Part shown: in pieces, positions 51,089 to 60,088 of the stretch
Numbering within the stretch: the first letter of the stretch is position 1
How the letters are laid out: every line of letters begins with the position of its first letter
Origin: Klenkia brasiliensis
GTDB taxonomy: Bacteria > Actinomycetota > Actinomycetes > Mycobacteriales > Geodermatophilaceae
NCBI RefSeq assembly: GCF_900100695.1
Contig: NZ_FNCF01000003.1
Span: forward strand, 186,001 to 250,000
Direction of reading: 5' to 3'
Length of the DNA stretch: 64,000 nucleotides
Program-made: the position numbers and the translations under genes
The notes under the pieces: model-generated
What the model saw: only the letters and a program-made list of their open reading frames with translations
Told to the model about the DNA's origin: nothing
Database searches by the model: none

Positions 51089-52110
51089 AGGCCGTCCGCG
51101 TGACCGGCTACCACCAGAAGCTCGAGCTGACCGAGCTGGACAAGCCCGAGGTGACCGGCCCGCACGACGTCGTCGTCAAGATCGGCGGCGCCGGGGTCTG
51201 CCGGACCGACCTGCACATCCTCGAGGGCCAGTGGGCCGAGAAGAGCCAGGTCCAGCTGCCGTACACGATCGGCCACGAGAACGCCGGCTGGGTGGACGCG
51301 GTCGGCTCCGCGGTCACCAACGTGGCGGTCGGGGACAAGGTGATCCTGCACCCGCTGATCACCTGCGGGCTGTGCCGCGCCTGCCGCTTCGGCGACGACG
51401 TGCACTGCGAGAACTCGGCTTTCCCCGGCATCGACACCAACGGGGGCTACGCCGAGTACCTCAAGACCTCGGCCCGCAGCTGCGTGAAGATCGACGACGC
51501 GCTGGAGCCCGCGGACGTCGCGGCGCTGGCCGACGCGGGCCTCACCGCCTACCACGCGGTGGCCAAGGCGGCCCGCCGCCTGCACCCGGGTGACCGGCTG
51601 GTGATGATCGGCTCCGGCGGGCTGGGGCACATCGGCATCCAGGTGGCCAAGGCCCTCACCCCAGCCGAGCTCATCGTCATCGACCGCAACCCCGACGCCC
51701 TCAAGCTCGCCGAGTCCATCGGCGCGGACCGGGGCGTGCTGGCCGACGGCAGCCACGTCGAGCAGGTCCTCGAGCTCACCGGCGGCCACGGCGCCGAGGT
51801 CGTCGTGGACTTCGTCGGCGAGAACGGCTCCACCAAGGAGGGCCTGGCGATGACCCGCCGGGCCGGTGACTACTCGGTGGTCGGCTACGGCGAGAACGTC
51901 GACGTCCCGACCATCGACCTGGTCTCCACCGAGGTCAACGTGATCGGCAACCTGGTCGGCTCCTACAACGACCTGGTCGAGCTCATGGCGCTGGCCGCCG
52001 CGGGCCGGGTCACGTTGCACACCCAGAAGTACGCCCTGGACGACTTCCAGAGCGCTGTCGAGGACCTGGACAACGGCCGCGTCCGCGGCCGCGCCATCCT
52101 CATCCCCTGA
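51085..52110 (+). CDS. NAD(P)-dependent zinc alcohol dehydrogenase
   Basis: Medium-chain dehydrogenase, 341 aa. Catalytic zinc: Cys of GGAGVCRTDLHILEGQW and GHENAGWVDAVG. Structural zinc cysteines: ITCGLCRACRFGDDVHC. NAD motif: VMIGSGGLGHIGIQVAKAL. Family members in propane or 2-propanol pathways oxidise secondary alcohols to ketones. Third gene of the coupled trio; followed 14 bases later by a DUF1097 membrane-protein gene. In known clusters an enzyme of this type follows the monooxygenase and amidohydrolase genes; here the monooxygenase is absent. Confidence 0.9.
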   Translation: MKAVRVTGYHQKLELTELDKPEVTGPHDVVVKIGGAGVCRTDLHILEGQWAEKSQVQLPYTIGHENAGWVDAVGSAVTNVAVGDKVILHPLITCGLCRACRFGDDVHCENSAFPGIDTNGGYAEYLKTSARSCVKIDDALEPADVAALADAGLTAYHAVAKAARRLHPGDRLVMIGSGGLGHIGIQVAKALTPAELIVIDRNPDALKLAESIGADRGVLADGSHVEQVLELTGGHGAEVVVDFVGENGSTKEGLAMTRRAGDYSVVGYGENVDVPTIDLVSTEVNVIGNLVGSYNDLVELMALAAAGRVTLHTQKYALDDFQSAVEDLDNGRVRGRAILIP

Positions 52111-52124
52111 AAGGGAGGGACGCA

Positions 52125-52649
52125 ATGAGGCGTCTCGTCGCCCTGGGCATCTCCATCGGGGTGCTCGCCGGGCTGTTCACCTGGGTAGCCGGCTCCATCA
52201 CCGCGATCGGGTCGCTGACCGCGCCCCTCGTGGTGTGGGTCGGGTTCGCGGCCTGGGCGGTGTTCTACGCCGCCGGCGGCCGGACCGCCGGGCTGGTCTC
52301 GACGCTGGGCTCCACGCTCAGCGGCCTGGTGTGGGGGTGGCTGATCCTGAAGGCCACCCTGGGGATCAGCGCGGCGGGTTCGCCCGCGGTGCTGGGGCTG
52401 ATGGTGGCGATCGGCGCGTTCGCCATGTGCGTGCAGGCCGGGGTGAAGCCGCTGGCGTTCATCCCCGGGGCCTTCATCGGGGCGGCGTGCTTCTTCGGCA
52501 CCGGCGGGCTGTTCCTGCCCACGCTGATCTCGCTGGTGGGTGGGGCGCTGCTGGCCTTCCTCTCGGAGATCCTCGGCGACGTCGTCGAGCGGGCCATGGG
52601 CGGCACCTCGACGGCGGCCCCGGCCGCCGGGGAGAGGGCCGCCGCCTAG
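52125..52649 (+). CDS. DUF1097 family membrane protein
   Basis: A 174-aa protein with five membrane helices, starting VALGISIGVLAGLFTWVAG and ending LPTLISLVGGALLAFLSEIL. Gly-rich helices with a small hydrophilic tail match the DUF1097 family, small membrane proteins sometimes annotated as YccF/inner membrane proteins of unknown role. ATG start has AAGGGAGGGA just upstream. Last gene of the activator-facing operon; ends before a 38-base perfect hairpin. Transport of an alcohol or ketone is possible but untested. Confidence 0.8.
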   Translation: MRRLVALGISIGVLAGLFTWVAGSITAIGSLTAPLVVWVGFAAWAVFYAAGGRTAGLVSTLGSTLSGLVWGWLILKATLGISAAGSPAVLGLMVAIGAFAMCVQAGVKPLAFIPGAFIGAACFFGTGGLFLPTLISLVGGALLAFLSEILGDVVERAMGGTSTAAPAAGERAAA

Positions 52650-52658
52650 CGCGGTGCA

Positions 52659-52696
52659 GCAGGGCCCGGTCCTCCGCGCGGAGGACCGGGCCCTGC
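52659..52696. terminator. 38-base perfect palindrome, bidirectional terminator
   Basis: 19-bp arms with no loop of their own (GCAGGGCCCGGTCCTCCGC followed by its complement). It lies 9 bases after the DUF1097 stop and 5 bases before the convergent GGDEF-EAL stop. Confidence 0.85.
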
Positions 52697-52701
52697 CGGG
52701 C

Positions 52702-55377
52702 TCAGCCGACCGGGACGCCGGCGGCGAACACCCGGCCCGCCTCGACCGGGGGCAGCGGCGCGGAGAGGTGGAACCCCTGCGCGGCGTCGCAGGCGTCGGC
52801 GGCCAGCCGGTCCAGCACGTCGGCGCGCTCCACGCCCTCGGCCACCACGGTCAACCCGCTGGCGTGGGCGGTGGCCACCATGAGGGCGACCAGCCGCTGG
52901 TCGGCCGGGTCGGCGGACAGGAAGCTGCCGTCGACCTTGAGGGTGTCCACCGGCAGGTGCCGCAGCGCCCCGATCGAGGTGGTGCCGGTGCCGAAGTCGT
53001 CCAGCGCCACCGACACCCCCACGGCGCGCAGGGCGGCGAGCTGGGTCAGCAGCACCGGGGACTCCACGACGGCGGACTCGGCCACCTCGAGCACCAGGCA
53101 GCGGGCCGGGACGCCGGCGAAGGCCAGCGTGCTCACCACGGTGTCGGTGATCCGCGGGTCGCTGAGGGTGCGGGCCGACAGGTTCACCGCGACCCGGACG
53201 TCGCCGTCCGCGGCACCCTGCCCGGCACCGATGCGCCAGGCACCGAGCTGGTCGACCGCCGAGCGCAGCACCCAGCGGTCCAGCTCGCAGATCAGGTCCG
53301 ACTGCTCGGCCACCGGCACGAACGCATCCGGGGAGAGCAGGCCCGCGCCGGGCCGGTCCCAGCGGGCCAGTGCCTCGAAGCCGACCAGGGTGCCGGAGGC
53401 GACGTCGAGCACCGGCTGGTAGAGCACGTGCACCTCGCCCGAGGCCAGGCCGTGGCGCAGGGCCTCCTCGACGTCGCGGCGCTCGTCGATGTGCGCGCGC
53501 AGCCGCTCGTCGAAGACCTCCACGCGGCCGCGGCCGGTGTGCTTGGCGCGGTACACCGCCGCGTCGGCCTGGGCCAGCAGCTCGTCGCCGTCGACCTCGC
53601 CGTCCTGCGCCACCGCGACGCCGACGCTGGCACCGACGGCCACCGGCCGGGGTCCGCTCGCGGTCGCCACGACCAGCGGCTGCGAGACCGCGGCGACGAG
53701 CCGCTCGCCCAGCGCGACCAGCTCGGCGACGTCGGCGACGGCCTCGACCAGGACGACGAACTCGTCGCCACCCAGCCGGCACACCGTGTCCCCGGCCCGG
53801 GCCTGCTCCCGCATCCGGGCGCCGACCGCCTGCAGGACGGCGTCGCCGGCGGCGTGGCCGGCCCGGTCGTTGACGCCCTTGAACCCGTCGAGGTCGACGA
53901 ACAGCAGGCCGGTGGCGGCGCCGGCCCGGCGGGCGCGGTGCAGCGCGGCGGTGGTGAGCTCCAGCGCCCGCGCGCGGTTGGGCAGGTCGGTGAGCGGGTC
54001 GTGCGCGGCCTGGTGGCTCAGCGCGGTCTGCAGCCGGTCGCGCTGGCGCAGCGAGGTGACCAGCTGCTCCACCGAGGCGTGCAGCACCTCGCCCAGCGGG
54101 CCGGGCAGCGGCTCGTCGAGCACCGGGTCGGCGAGGTCGCCGCGCGCGACGGCGCGGGCCTGGGACTGCACCCGGCGCAGGCTCCCGACCGCAGCACCCA
54201 GGGCCCGGCCGACCGAGCGGACCTCGCGGGGGCCGGCCACGTCGACGTCCACCAGGCGGCCCTGGCTGACCTCGTCGGCCTGCTCGGAGAGCCGGCGCAG
54301 GGTCCGGGTCACGCGGCGGCCGACCAGCGCGAGGATCAGCACCGTCCCCAGCACGGCGAGGACGGCGGCCAGCACGGTGCCGTCGCGCTCGGCCCCGGCC
54401 CGCGCCCCGTCGGCGGCGGCAGAATCGGCGGCCACGTCGACCGCGTCGGCCAGGACGTCGTTGGTCTGCTCGGTGAGCGCGTTCGCGGCCAGCACCGTGG
54501 CCTGCAGCTGCAGCAGCCCGGGCGCGGCGACGTCCCCGCGGACGGCGGCGGAGAGCACGGTGTCCACGGTGACGGCGTCCGGGGTGGTGGCCAGCGCCGT
54601 GGCCTCGGCGCGCAGGCGGGGGTCGGTCGTGGTGGTCAGCGCGGTGCGGGCCAGCTCGACGGCGCTGTGCGACTGCAGCCACTCCCACTGCCGGGCCGGG
54701 CCCTCGTCGGTGCCCGACAGCAGCAGCCAGCCCAGGTAGTCCACGACGTCGGGGTTGAGGGCGGCGGTCAGCTCGGCGACCAGCCGGACGTCGCGGATGG
54801 CGGCCACCGTGGCGGTGCTGGTGGCGGCGCTGGCCGCGGAGACGACCACGGCGTTCTGCCGCTCGTGCAGCTGGTCCGACACCGCGGTCCAGCTGGCCCG
54901 CAGCGCCGTGAGGTCACCGGCGGTCCCGTCGTCGACGACCGCGCGGAGCTCGGTGACGTCGTCCTGCGCGGTGCGCGCGGCCCCGGCGGCGGCGGGGAAC
55001 GCGGCCGCCCGGGCGAGCTGGGTGTCCGTCTCGGCCCGCACGCGGTCCACCGCCGCCGTGAGCTGGCCGGCCACGGCGTCGGCGAACTGGGCGGTGATCC
55101 CCAGCGTGGTGCGCGCGCCGGGGTCGTCCATCGCGGCGGCGACCACCAGGACCAGCAGCTCCTGGTCGACCGCGGCCGAGGCCCGGGCCAGCTGGCCGTA
55201 GGCGCGCACCTGCTCGGCGGCGGCCGCGGAGTCGTCGGCGGCGTCGGAGGCCCGGACGGCGAGCACCACGGCGAAGGCGGTCAGGCTGCTCAGCGGGAGC
55301 AGCACGAGCACCATCAGCAGCGCCCACAGCGGTGTCCCCCGGCGGGCGCCGGCGGACGGTCGGTTCCGAGTCCACAC
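52702..55377 (-). CDS. GGDEF-EAL cyclic-di-GMP enzyme with extracellular sensor
   Basis: 891-aa inner-membrane signalling protein. Membrane helices at about 18-41 and 334-354 flank an external all-helical sensor rich in Ala (about 42-333, nitrate/methyl-accepting type). A HAMP-like segment follows (355-410). The GGDEF domain is intact: LGGDEF at 535-540 with an inhibitory I-site RxxD (527-530) five residues before it. The EAL domain is intact: FEALARW (668 on), DDFGTGTTSIG and AEGVE. So both diguanylate cyclase and phosphodiesterase activities are possible. Start taken as GTG at 55377. It lies 64 bases after the LLM flavin gene on the same strand. Confidence 0.9.
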   Translation of the reverse strand: MWTRNRPSAGARRGTPLWALLMVLVLLPLSSLTAFAVVLAVRASDAADDSAAAAEQVRAYGQLARASAAVDQELLVLVVAAAMDDPGARTTLGITAQFADAVAGQLTAAVDRVRAETDTQLARAAAFPAAAGAARTAQDDVTELRAVVDDGTAGDLTALRASWTAVSDQLHERQNAVVVSAASAATSTATVAAIRDVRLVAELTAALNPDVVDYLGWLLLSGTDEGPARQWEWLQSHSAVELARTALTTTTDPRLRAEATALATTPDAVTVDTVLSAAVRGDVAAPGLLQLQATVLAANALTEQTNDVLADAVDVAADSAAADGARAGAERDGTVLAAVLAVLGTVLILALVGRRVTRTLRRLSEQADEVSQGRLVDVDVAGPREVRSVGRALGAAVGSLRRVQSQARAVARGDLADPVLDEPLPGPLGEVLHASVEQLVTSLRQRDRLQTALSHQAAHDPLTDLPNRARALELTTAALHRARRAGAATGLLFVDLDGFKGVNDRAGHAAGDAVLQAVGARMREQARAGDTVCRLGGDEFVVLVEAVADVAELVALGERLVAAVSQPLVVATASGPRPVAVGASVGVAVAQDGEVDGDELLAQADAAVYRAKHTGRGRVEVFDERLRAHIDERRDVEEALRHGLASGEVHVLYQPVLDVASGTLVGFEALARWDRPGAGLLSPDAFVPVAEQSDLICELDRWVLRSAVDQLGAWRIGAGQGAADGDVRVAVNLSARTLSDPRITDTVVSTLAFAGVPARCLVLEVAESAVVESPVLLTQLAALRAVGVSVALDDFGTGTTSIGALRHLPVDTLKVDGSFLSADPADQRLVALMVATAHASGLTVVAEGVERADVLDRLAADACDAAQGFHLSAPLPPVEAGRVFAAGVPVG

Positions 55378-55441
55378 GACCCGGATGTCGGCGGGCCGGC
55401 GGGACCGCTTGAGCGGCCCCGCCCGGCCTCACCCCCCGGGG

Positions 55442-56470
55442 TCAGGCGTCGGCGACGAGCGGCGCGACCTCGGTGCCCAGCAGCTCGATCCCGCGCAGCA
55501 GGTCGGCGTGGGCCAGCCGCGGGTTGGTCATCTGGATCGACAGGCGGTCCACCCCGCCGAGCTGGTCGGACACGCGCCGGATCTTCTCGGCCACCGTCTG
55601 CGGCGAGCCCATGAAGAACGCGCCGTCGGGGCCGGAGGTGGCGTCGAACTGGGCGCGGGTGGGCTGGCGGAACCCGCGCTCGCGGCTGATCTTGGTGAAC
55701 ATCTCGTGCCAGCCGGGGTAGATGGTGTCGGAGGCGGCCTCGGTGCTCTCGCCGACGTAGCCGAACACGTGCAGGCCCACCTGGAGCTGCTCGGGGGCGT
55801 GCCCGGCCTGGGCGCCGGCCCGCCGGTACAGGTCGACCAGCGGCGCGAACTGGCGGGGCTCCCCGCCGATGATCGCGATCATCAGCGGCAGGCCGAGCAG
55901 GCCGGCGCGGGCGAAGGACTCGGGGCTGCCGCCGACGCCGACCCAGATGGGCAGCCGCTCCTGCGCCGGGCGGGGGTAGACGCCCTGGCCGGTCAGCGCG
56001 GGCCGGTGCCGGCCGGACCAGGTGACCCGCTCGGACTCCCGGATCTGCAGCAGCAGCTCGAGCTTCTCGGTGAACAGCGAGTCGTAGTCCGACAGGGGCA
56101 GGCCGAACAGCGGGAAGGCCTCGGTGAAGGAGCCGCGGCCCACGACCAGGTCGGTGCGCCCGCCGGAGATCAGGTCCAGGGTGGCGAACTGCTGGAAGAC
56201 CCGGACCGGGTCGGCCGCCGACAGCACGGTGACCGCGCTGCCCAGCCGGATCCGCTCGGTGCGGGCGGCCGCGGCGGCCAGGATGATCGCCGGCGCGGAG
56301 TCGTAGTACTCGGGCCGGTGGTGCTCACCGATGCCGAAGGAGTACAGCCCCACCTGGTCGGCCAGGGCGATCTCCTCGAGCAGGTGGGCCATCCGCTGCT
56401 GAGGCCCGACGGCCTCGCCGGTGGTCGGGTCGGTGACTGCGGCGACGAAGCTGTCGATGCCGATGTGCAT
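55442..56470 (-). CDS. LLM class flavin-dependent oxidoreductase
   Basis: Luciferase-like monooxygenase, 342 aa, TIM barrel, using FMNH2 and oxygen or F420-type flavins. Features: FGIGEHHRPEYYDSAPAIIL (N-terminal), ERIRLGSAVTVLSAADPVRV and LDLISGGRTDLVVGRGSF, in the standard family order; the C-terminal part has VFGYVGESTEAASD. Substrate unknown. ATG start at 56470; the promoter region holds the element at 56483-56496. Upstream of the GGDEF-EAL gene on the same strand. Confidence 0.9.
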   Translation of the reverse strand: MHIGIDSFVAAVTDPTTGEAVGPQQRMAHLLEEIALADQVGLYSFGIGEHHRPEYYDSAPAIILAAAAARTERIRLGSAVTVLSAADPVRVFQQFATLDLISGGRTDLVVGRGSFTEAFPLFGLPLSDYDSLFTEKLELLLQIRESERVTWSGRHRPALTGQGVYPRPAQERLPIWVGVGGSPESFARAGLLGLPLMIAIIGGEPRQFAPLVDLYRRAGAQAGHAPEQLQVGLHVFGYVGESTEAASDTIYPGWHEMFTKISRERGFRQPTRAQFDATSGPDGAFFMGSPQTVAEKIRRVSDQLGGVDRLSIQMTNPRLAHADLLRGIELLGTEVAPLVADA

Positions 56471-56482
56471 GACCCGATGATA

Positions 56483-56496
56483 GTCAAACGTTCAAC
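56483..56496 (-). promoter_or_regulatory. TTGAA-type element upstream of the LLM gene
   Basis: On the minus strand GTTGAACGTTTGAC, symmetric around AACGTT in 10 of 14 positions, 13 bases upstream of the ATG. TTGAA/TTCAA half-sites are typical of MarR-family operators; no MarR gene is adjacent. AAACG and CGTTT in the same region give a second overlapping dyad. Confidence 0.3.
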
Positions 56497-56511
56497 CGTT
56501 TCGCCACCCCC

Positions 56512-57771
56512 TCAGCGGCGGAAGGCCTCCCGGCGCGCCGTCCCGTCGTAGCCGCCGCGCGGGGCCGACAGCCCGAACAGCGAGCCGACGGTCGGGGCGA
56601 CGTCGACCGTGCGGGCCTGCGCGGTGGACACACCCTGCCGCACCCGCGGGTGGCCGCCGGCCACGAAGAACGGGATGGGCTCGGTGGCGGGGTGGCCGTG
56701 GTTGCCGGGGATCGGGTTGCTGACCACCGTCGGGTCGCTGAACCGCCACCCCGGGCGGCAGTAGGCGACGAGGTCACCGGCCTCCGGACCCAGCCGCAGC
56801 TGGGCGGGCGGCTGCACCGACAGCACCCCCGGGTGGGCGCGCACCAGCGACGCGACCTCCTGCAGCCCCCGGCTGCGGTCGCGGGCCGCGCCGGTCCAGT
56901 AGAGGAGGTCCGCGCCGCCGTTCTGGCCGATCTGCACCTGGCTGCGCAGGTCCGGCCGGGCCTGCAGGACCAGGTCCACCGAGATCACGTTCGTCGGCAC
57001 CGAGAAGTCCATCGAGTGGTCGGCCAGCACCACCAGCACCGACGAGGCCCACCGGCCGGTGGTCTGCAGGTGCGTGGTGAACCGGGCGACCTGCAGGTCC
57101 TGGGTGGTCAGCGAGGCCCGCCGGGCCGCGGCCAGGCCCAGCGGGCCGGTGACGTCGGAGTGCCCCACCCGGTCGACGTCGCCCAGGTTGACGAACACCA
57201 GGTGCGGGTCGAACTCGTCGACCATCGCGATCGCGGCGTCCATGGTGGCCGCGTCCGGGGCGTGCTCGGTGACCGGGACGAGCGGGAAGGGCTCCCAGCG
57301 GTGCGTCGCGCGGGTGCCGAAGATGCCGTACAGGTACTCCTTGCTCAGCACCGACCCGGTCGTGCGACCGGTCGCCGCGAGCCGTTCCAGCAGGGTCGGC
57401 GCCTTCAGGTCGGTTTGCCGGTCCAGGGTGCGGACGGCGCCCTCGGCCCGGTCGAAGACCGCGTTGGCCGGGACGCCGGACCGGTCCGGGCGCACCCCGC
57501 TCATCATCATCACGTGGTTGGGGATGGTCTCCATCACCGGCAGCGACCGCGCGTTCGGGAACGTCGTCCCCGCCTGCTGCAGCGACCACAGCGTCGGGGT
57601 GGTCAGCGCCGTCACCTCGTCGGGCCGCATGCCGTCGGTGACCAGCACGTAGACCCGCAGGTCGGTGCCGGTCGCCCGGGCGGGTCGGGCCCCGGCCGCG
57701 GTCGAGAGCAGCACGCCCGCGCCCCCGGCAGCGGTGACCTGCAGGAAGCGGCGGCGGGAGAGGTCGGTCAT
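56512..57771 (-). CDS. Tat-exported type I phosphodiesterase/nucleotide pyrophosphatase-like protein
   Basis: Secreted alkaline-phosphatase-superfamily hydrolase, 419 aa. Twin-arginine signal: DLSRRRFLQVTAAGGAGVLL (about 3-22), cleaved near ARA. Metal-site segments: YVLVTDGMRPDE (Asp), METIPNHVMMMSGVRPDRSG (nucleophile region), NLGDVDRVGHSD (Asp, His) and VLADHSMDF (Asp-His). Final His in PGNHGHP. The order fits the NPP/phosphodiesterase family acting on nucleotide or lipid phosphodiesters. Start at MTDLSRRRF, in frame from further upstream. It needs metals assembled in the cytoplasm before Tat export. Confidence 0.83.
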   Translation of the reverse strand: MTDLSRRRFLQVTAAGGAGVLLSTAAGARPARATGTDLRVYVLVTDGMRPDEVTALTTPTLWSLQQAGTTFPNARSLPVMETIPNHVMMMSGVRPDRSGVPANAVFDRAEGAVRTLDRQTDLKAPTLLERLAATGRTTGSVLSKEYLYGIFGTRATHRWEPFPLVPVTEHAPDAATMDAAIAMVDEFDPHLVFVNLGDVDRVGHSDVTGPLGLAAARRASLTTQDLQVARFTTHLQTTGRWASSVLVVLADHSMDFSVPTNVISVDLVLQARPDLRSQVQIGQNGGADLLYWTGAARDRSRGLQEVASLVRAHPGVLSVQPPAQLRLGPEAGDLVAYCRPGWRFSDPTVVSNPIPGNHGHPATEPIPFFVAGGHPRVRQGVSTAQARTVDVAPTVGSLFGLSAPRGGYDGTARREAFRR

Positions 57772-57844
57772 GCCCGGATCCAACGTGCTCCCGCTGCCCC
57801 GGGTACGGCCCGCACGGAGGCGTCCCCGGATGTTCACCTCGGGG

Positions 57845-58942
57845 TCACGCGGCCGCGGGCACCCGCCCGCGCAGCCCCGCCAGCACCAGCTCGGCCGGGT
57901 CGGGGTGCACCGGCCGGCGGCGGGGACGACCCGCCGCCCCCAGCACCGCGGCGCTCAGCTGCGCCCGCGTCGTGGTCCACGGCGCGAGACCCGCCCCGGC
58001 CAGCACGGCGGCGTTCGCCCGACCGTGCCCGGGGATGGGCCGGTGGGTCACCAGGGGCAGACCGGCCACCAGCGCCTCGGTGCAGGCCATGCCGCCGGCG
58101 TTGTGCACCAGCACATCGGCGACGGCCATCAGCTCGGGGACGTCGTCCCGCCAGCCCAGCGCGACCACACCGGGGAGCGCGGCCAGCCGCGCCCGGCGCC
58201 GCTCGTTGCGCCCGCACAGCACCACCGGCGCGGCCCCCACGGCGAGCAGGTCCGCGACCGTGGTGCCGACGTCGCCGAGCCCCAGCGAACCGGCCACCAC
58301 GAGGGCCACCGGCCGGGCGCCGTCCAGGCCGAGCCCGGCGCGCAGCCGCGCGGTGCACCGGGAGGGCACCGGCACGGCGAACCGGGCCGGCACCAGCGGC
58401 CCGGCTGCCGTCATCGGCACGCCGTAGCGCGAGCGGCCGTGCCGGGCGGTGGCCTCGGTGACGGTCAGGTGGGCGTCCACGGCGGGGTGCACCCAGGTGC
58501 GGTGCACCGCCGGGTCGGTCAGGTACGTGAGCACCGGTGCCCCCAGCCGGCCCGCGGCGCGCAGGTCGCCGAGCGTCTGGGAGGCCAGCGGGTGGGTGGA
58601 GACGACGACGTCGGGAGCGCACTCGCGCACCCAGCGGTCCACGGCCGGCGCTGCGGAGGTGGCCGCCCGCCGGGCCGCCCGCCACAGCACGCCGTCGCGC
58701 TCCAGCCCCCGCACGAGCAGCTCGAACGCCGCCGGGGCGCGGTTGACGCAGGGACCGTAGGCGTCCCCGACCACCCGGCGCACCGGCCCGGGCAGCGCGG
58801 TCAGCAGGTCCTGCACCCGCACCGCAGCACCGGAGGACCGCAGGCGGGCGGCGAGCTCGGCGGCGGCTGCGTCGTGCCCGGCCCCGACGGCTGCCGACAC
58901 GACGAGCACCACGGGGCCGGGGCGGGTCGGCGGGCTGTCCAC
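57845..58942 (-). CDS. Glycosyltransferase, MGDG-synthase (GT28) type
   Basis: 365-aa glycosyltransferase of the GT-B fold related to MGDG synthase and MurG. N-terminal VVLVVSAAVGAGHDAAAAEL is the acceptor-lipid motif (SAxxGxGH); the middle has VVVSTHPLASQTLGDLRAAG and VLTYLTDPAVHRTWVHP. The donor site has VALVVAGSLGLGDVGT and ADVLVHNAGGMACTEALVAG, where the Gly-Gly and Glu grip the sugar nucleotide. Substrate is probably diacylglycerol or another membrane lipid with a UDP-sugar. GTG at 58942. It lies upstream of the secreted phosphodiesterase on the same strand, with 73 bases between, and diverges from ppk2 across a 165-base gap that holds short GCGGGGGCG direct repeats. Confidence 0.87.
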   Translation of the reverse strand: MDSPPTRPGPVVLVVSAAVGAGHDAAAAELAARLRSSGAAVRVQDLLTALPGPVRRVVGDAYGPCVNRAPAAFELLVRGLERDGVLWRAARRAATSAAPAVDRWVRECAPDVVVSTHPLASQTLGDLRAAGRLGAPVLTYLTDPAVHRTWVHPAVDAHLTVTEATARHGRSRYGVPMTAAGPLVPARFAVPVPSRCTARLRAGLGLDGARPVALVVAGSLGLGDVGTTVADLLAVGAAPVVLCGRNERRRARLAALPGVVALGWRDDVPELMAVADVLVHNAGGMACTEALVAGLPLVTHRPIPGHGRANAAVLAGAGLAPWTTTRAQLSAAVLGAAGRPRRRPVHPDPAELVLAGLRGRVPAAA

Positions 58943-59107
58943 GGGGCCGACGCTGCACGCCCCGGGTCGACGGCCGGCGTGGGCGCGCTTGCGGGTCGGC
59001 GAACAGCGCGTGGCCGGCGGGGGCGCGGCGGGGGCGCGGCGGCGACCTTCACCTGGTGTCCACGTCCGCGGAACCCGGTGGCCGCCCCGCCGGGGCACCC
59101 TGCGCCG

Positions 59108-60070
59108 GTGGCCCCCCTCGACGTCCCCGCAGCCCCGCACTACGTCGCCGACCCCGAGCTCCGGGGAAGGTGGCAGGACCTCGCCGGCTGGCGCCTGGCG
59201 CCGCTCCCGGACGGGAACTCCGACGAGGACTGGGACGACGACCGCGAGCTGCTCGACCCCGCGGGCCGCCTCGTCGAGACCTGGCGCGAGGACTACCCCT
59301 ACGACTCCCGGCTGCACCGCCGGGAGTACGAGATCGAGAAGCGCCGGCTGCAGATCGAGCTGCTGAAGATGCAGGGCTGGGTCAAGGACACCGGCCAGCG
59401 GCTGGTCGTGGTCTTCGAAGGCCGGGACGCCGCCGGCAAGGGCGGCACCATCGAGCGGTTCACCGAGCACCTCAACCCCCGCGGCGCCCGGGTGGTCGCG
59501 CTGGACAAGCCCACCGAGCGCGAGCGCGGCCAGTGGTACTTCCAGCGCTACACCGCCCACCTCCCCGCCGCCGGCGAGATCACCCTGTTCGACCGGTCCT
59601 GGTACAACCGCGGCGGCGTGGAGCGGGTGATGGGCTACTGCACCGACGAGGAGTACCGGCTGTTCTGCCGGCAGGCCCCGGAGTTCGAGCGGATGCTCGT
59701 CGACAGCGGCACGACGCTGGTCAAGCTGTGGTTCTCGGTGACCCGCGGCGAGCAGCGGACCCGCTTCGTGGTCCGCCAGATCGACCCGGTGCGGCAGTGG
59801 AAGCTCTCCCCCACCGACCTCGCCTCGCTGGACCGGTGGGACGACTACACCGCGGCCAAGGAGGCGGTGTTCGCCGCCACCGACACCGACCACGCGCCGT
59901 GGACGGTGGTGCGCAGCAACGACAAGAAGCGCGCCCGCCTGGAGGCCATGCGGCACGTGCTGTCGGTGCTGCCCTACACCGACCGCGACGAGGCCCTCGT
60001 CGGCTCCCCCGACCCGCTCGTGGTGGTCAGCGCGCACGACGTGCTGGAGGCCGACGCCCGACCCGCCTGA
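59108..60070 (+). CDS. ppk2: Polyphosphate kinase 2 (PPK2)
   Basis: 320-aa PPK2-family kinase that moves phosphate between polyphosphate and nucleotides (ADP/ATP or GDP/GTP). Walker A is FEGRDAAGKGGTIERF (104-113); Walker B is ITLFDRSWYNRGGVERVMG; the lid module follows in REYEIEKRRLQIELLKMQG and later sections. GTG at 59108 chosen; the frame is open further 5' without ribosome site. It is the single-domain class I form (about 300 aa). A free-standing gene between the GT28 gene and the GH25-like gene; polyphosphate metabolism supports stress tolerance. Confidence 0.9.
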   Translation: MAPLDVPAAPHYVADPELRGRWQDLAGWRLAPLPDGNSDEDWDDDRELLDPAGRLVETWREDYPYDSRLHRREYEIEKRRLQIELLKMQGWVKDTGQRLVVVFEGRDAAGKGGTIERFTEHLNPRGARVVALDKPTERERGQWYFQRYTAHLPAAGEITLFDRSWYNRGGVERVMGYCTDEEYRLFCRQAPEFERMLVDSGTTLVKLWFSVTRGEQRTRFVVRQIDPVRQWKLSPTDLASLDRWDDYTAAKEAVFAATDTDHAPWTVVRSNDKKRARLEAMRHVLSVLPYTDRDEALVGSPDPLVVVSAHDVLEADARPA

Positions 60071-60088
60071 GGTTGTACCGTCGCCCGC

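Noticed and set aside
52540-55614. A 1024-codon frame on the + strand over the GGDEF-EAL gene
   Set aside because: Gly/Arg/Gln-rich composition with no domain; the GGDEF-EAL protein on the minus strand has complete conserved motifs.
58943-59107. GCGGGGGCG direct repeats before ppk2 as an origin or binding array
   Set aside because: Only two or three imperfect copies in very GC-rich sequence; easily explained by composition.
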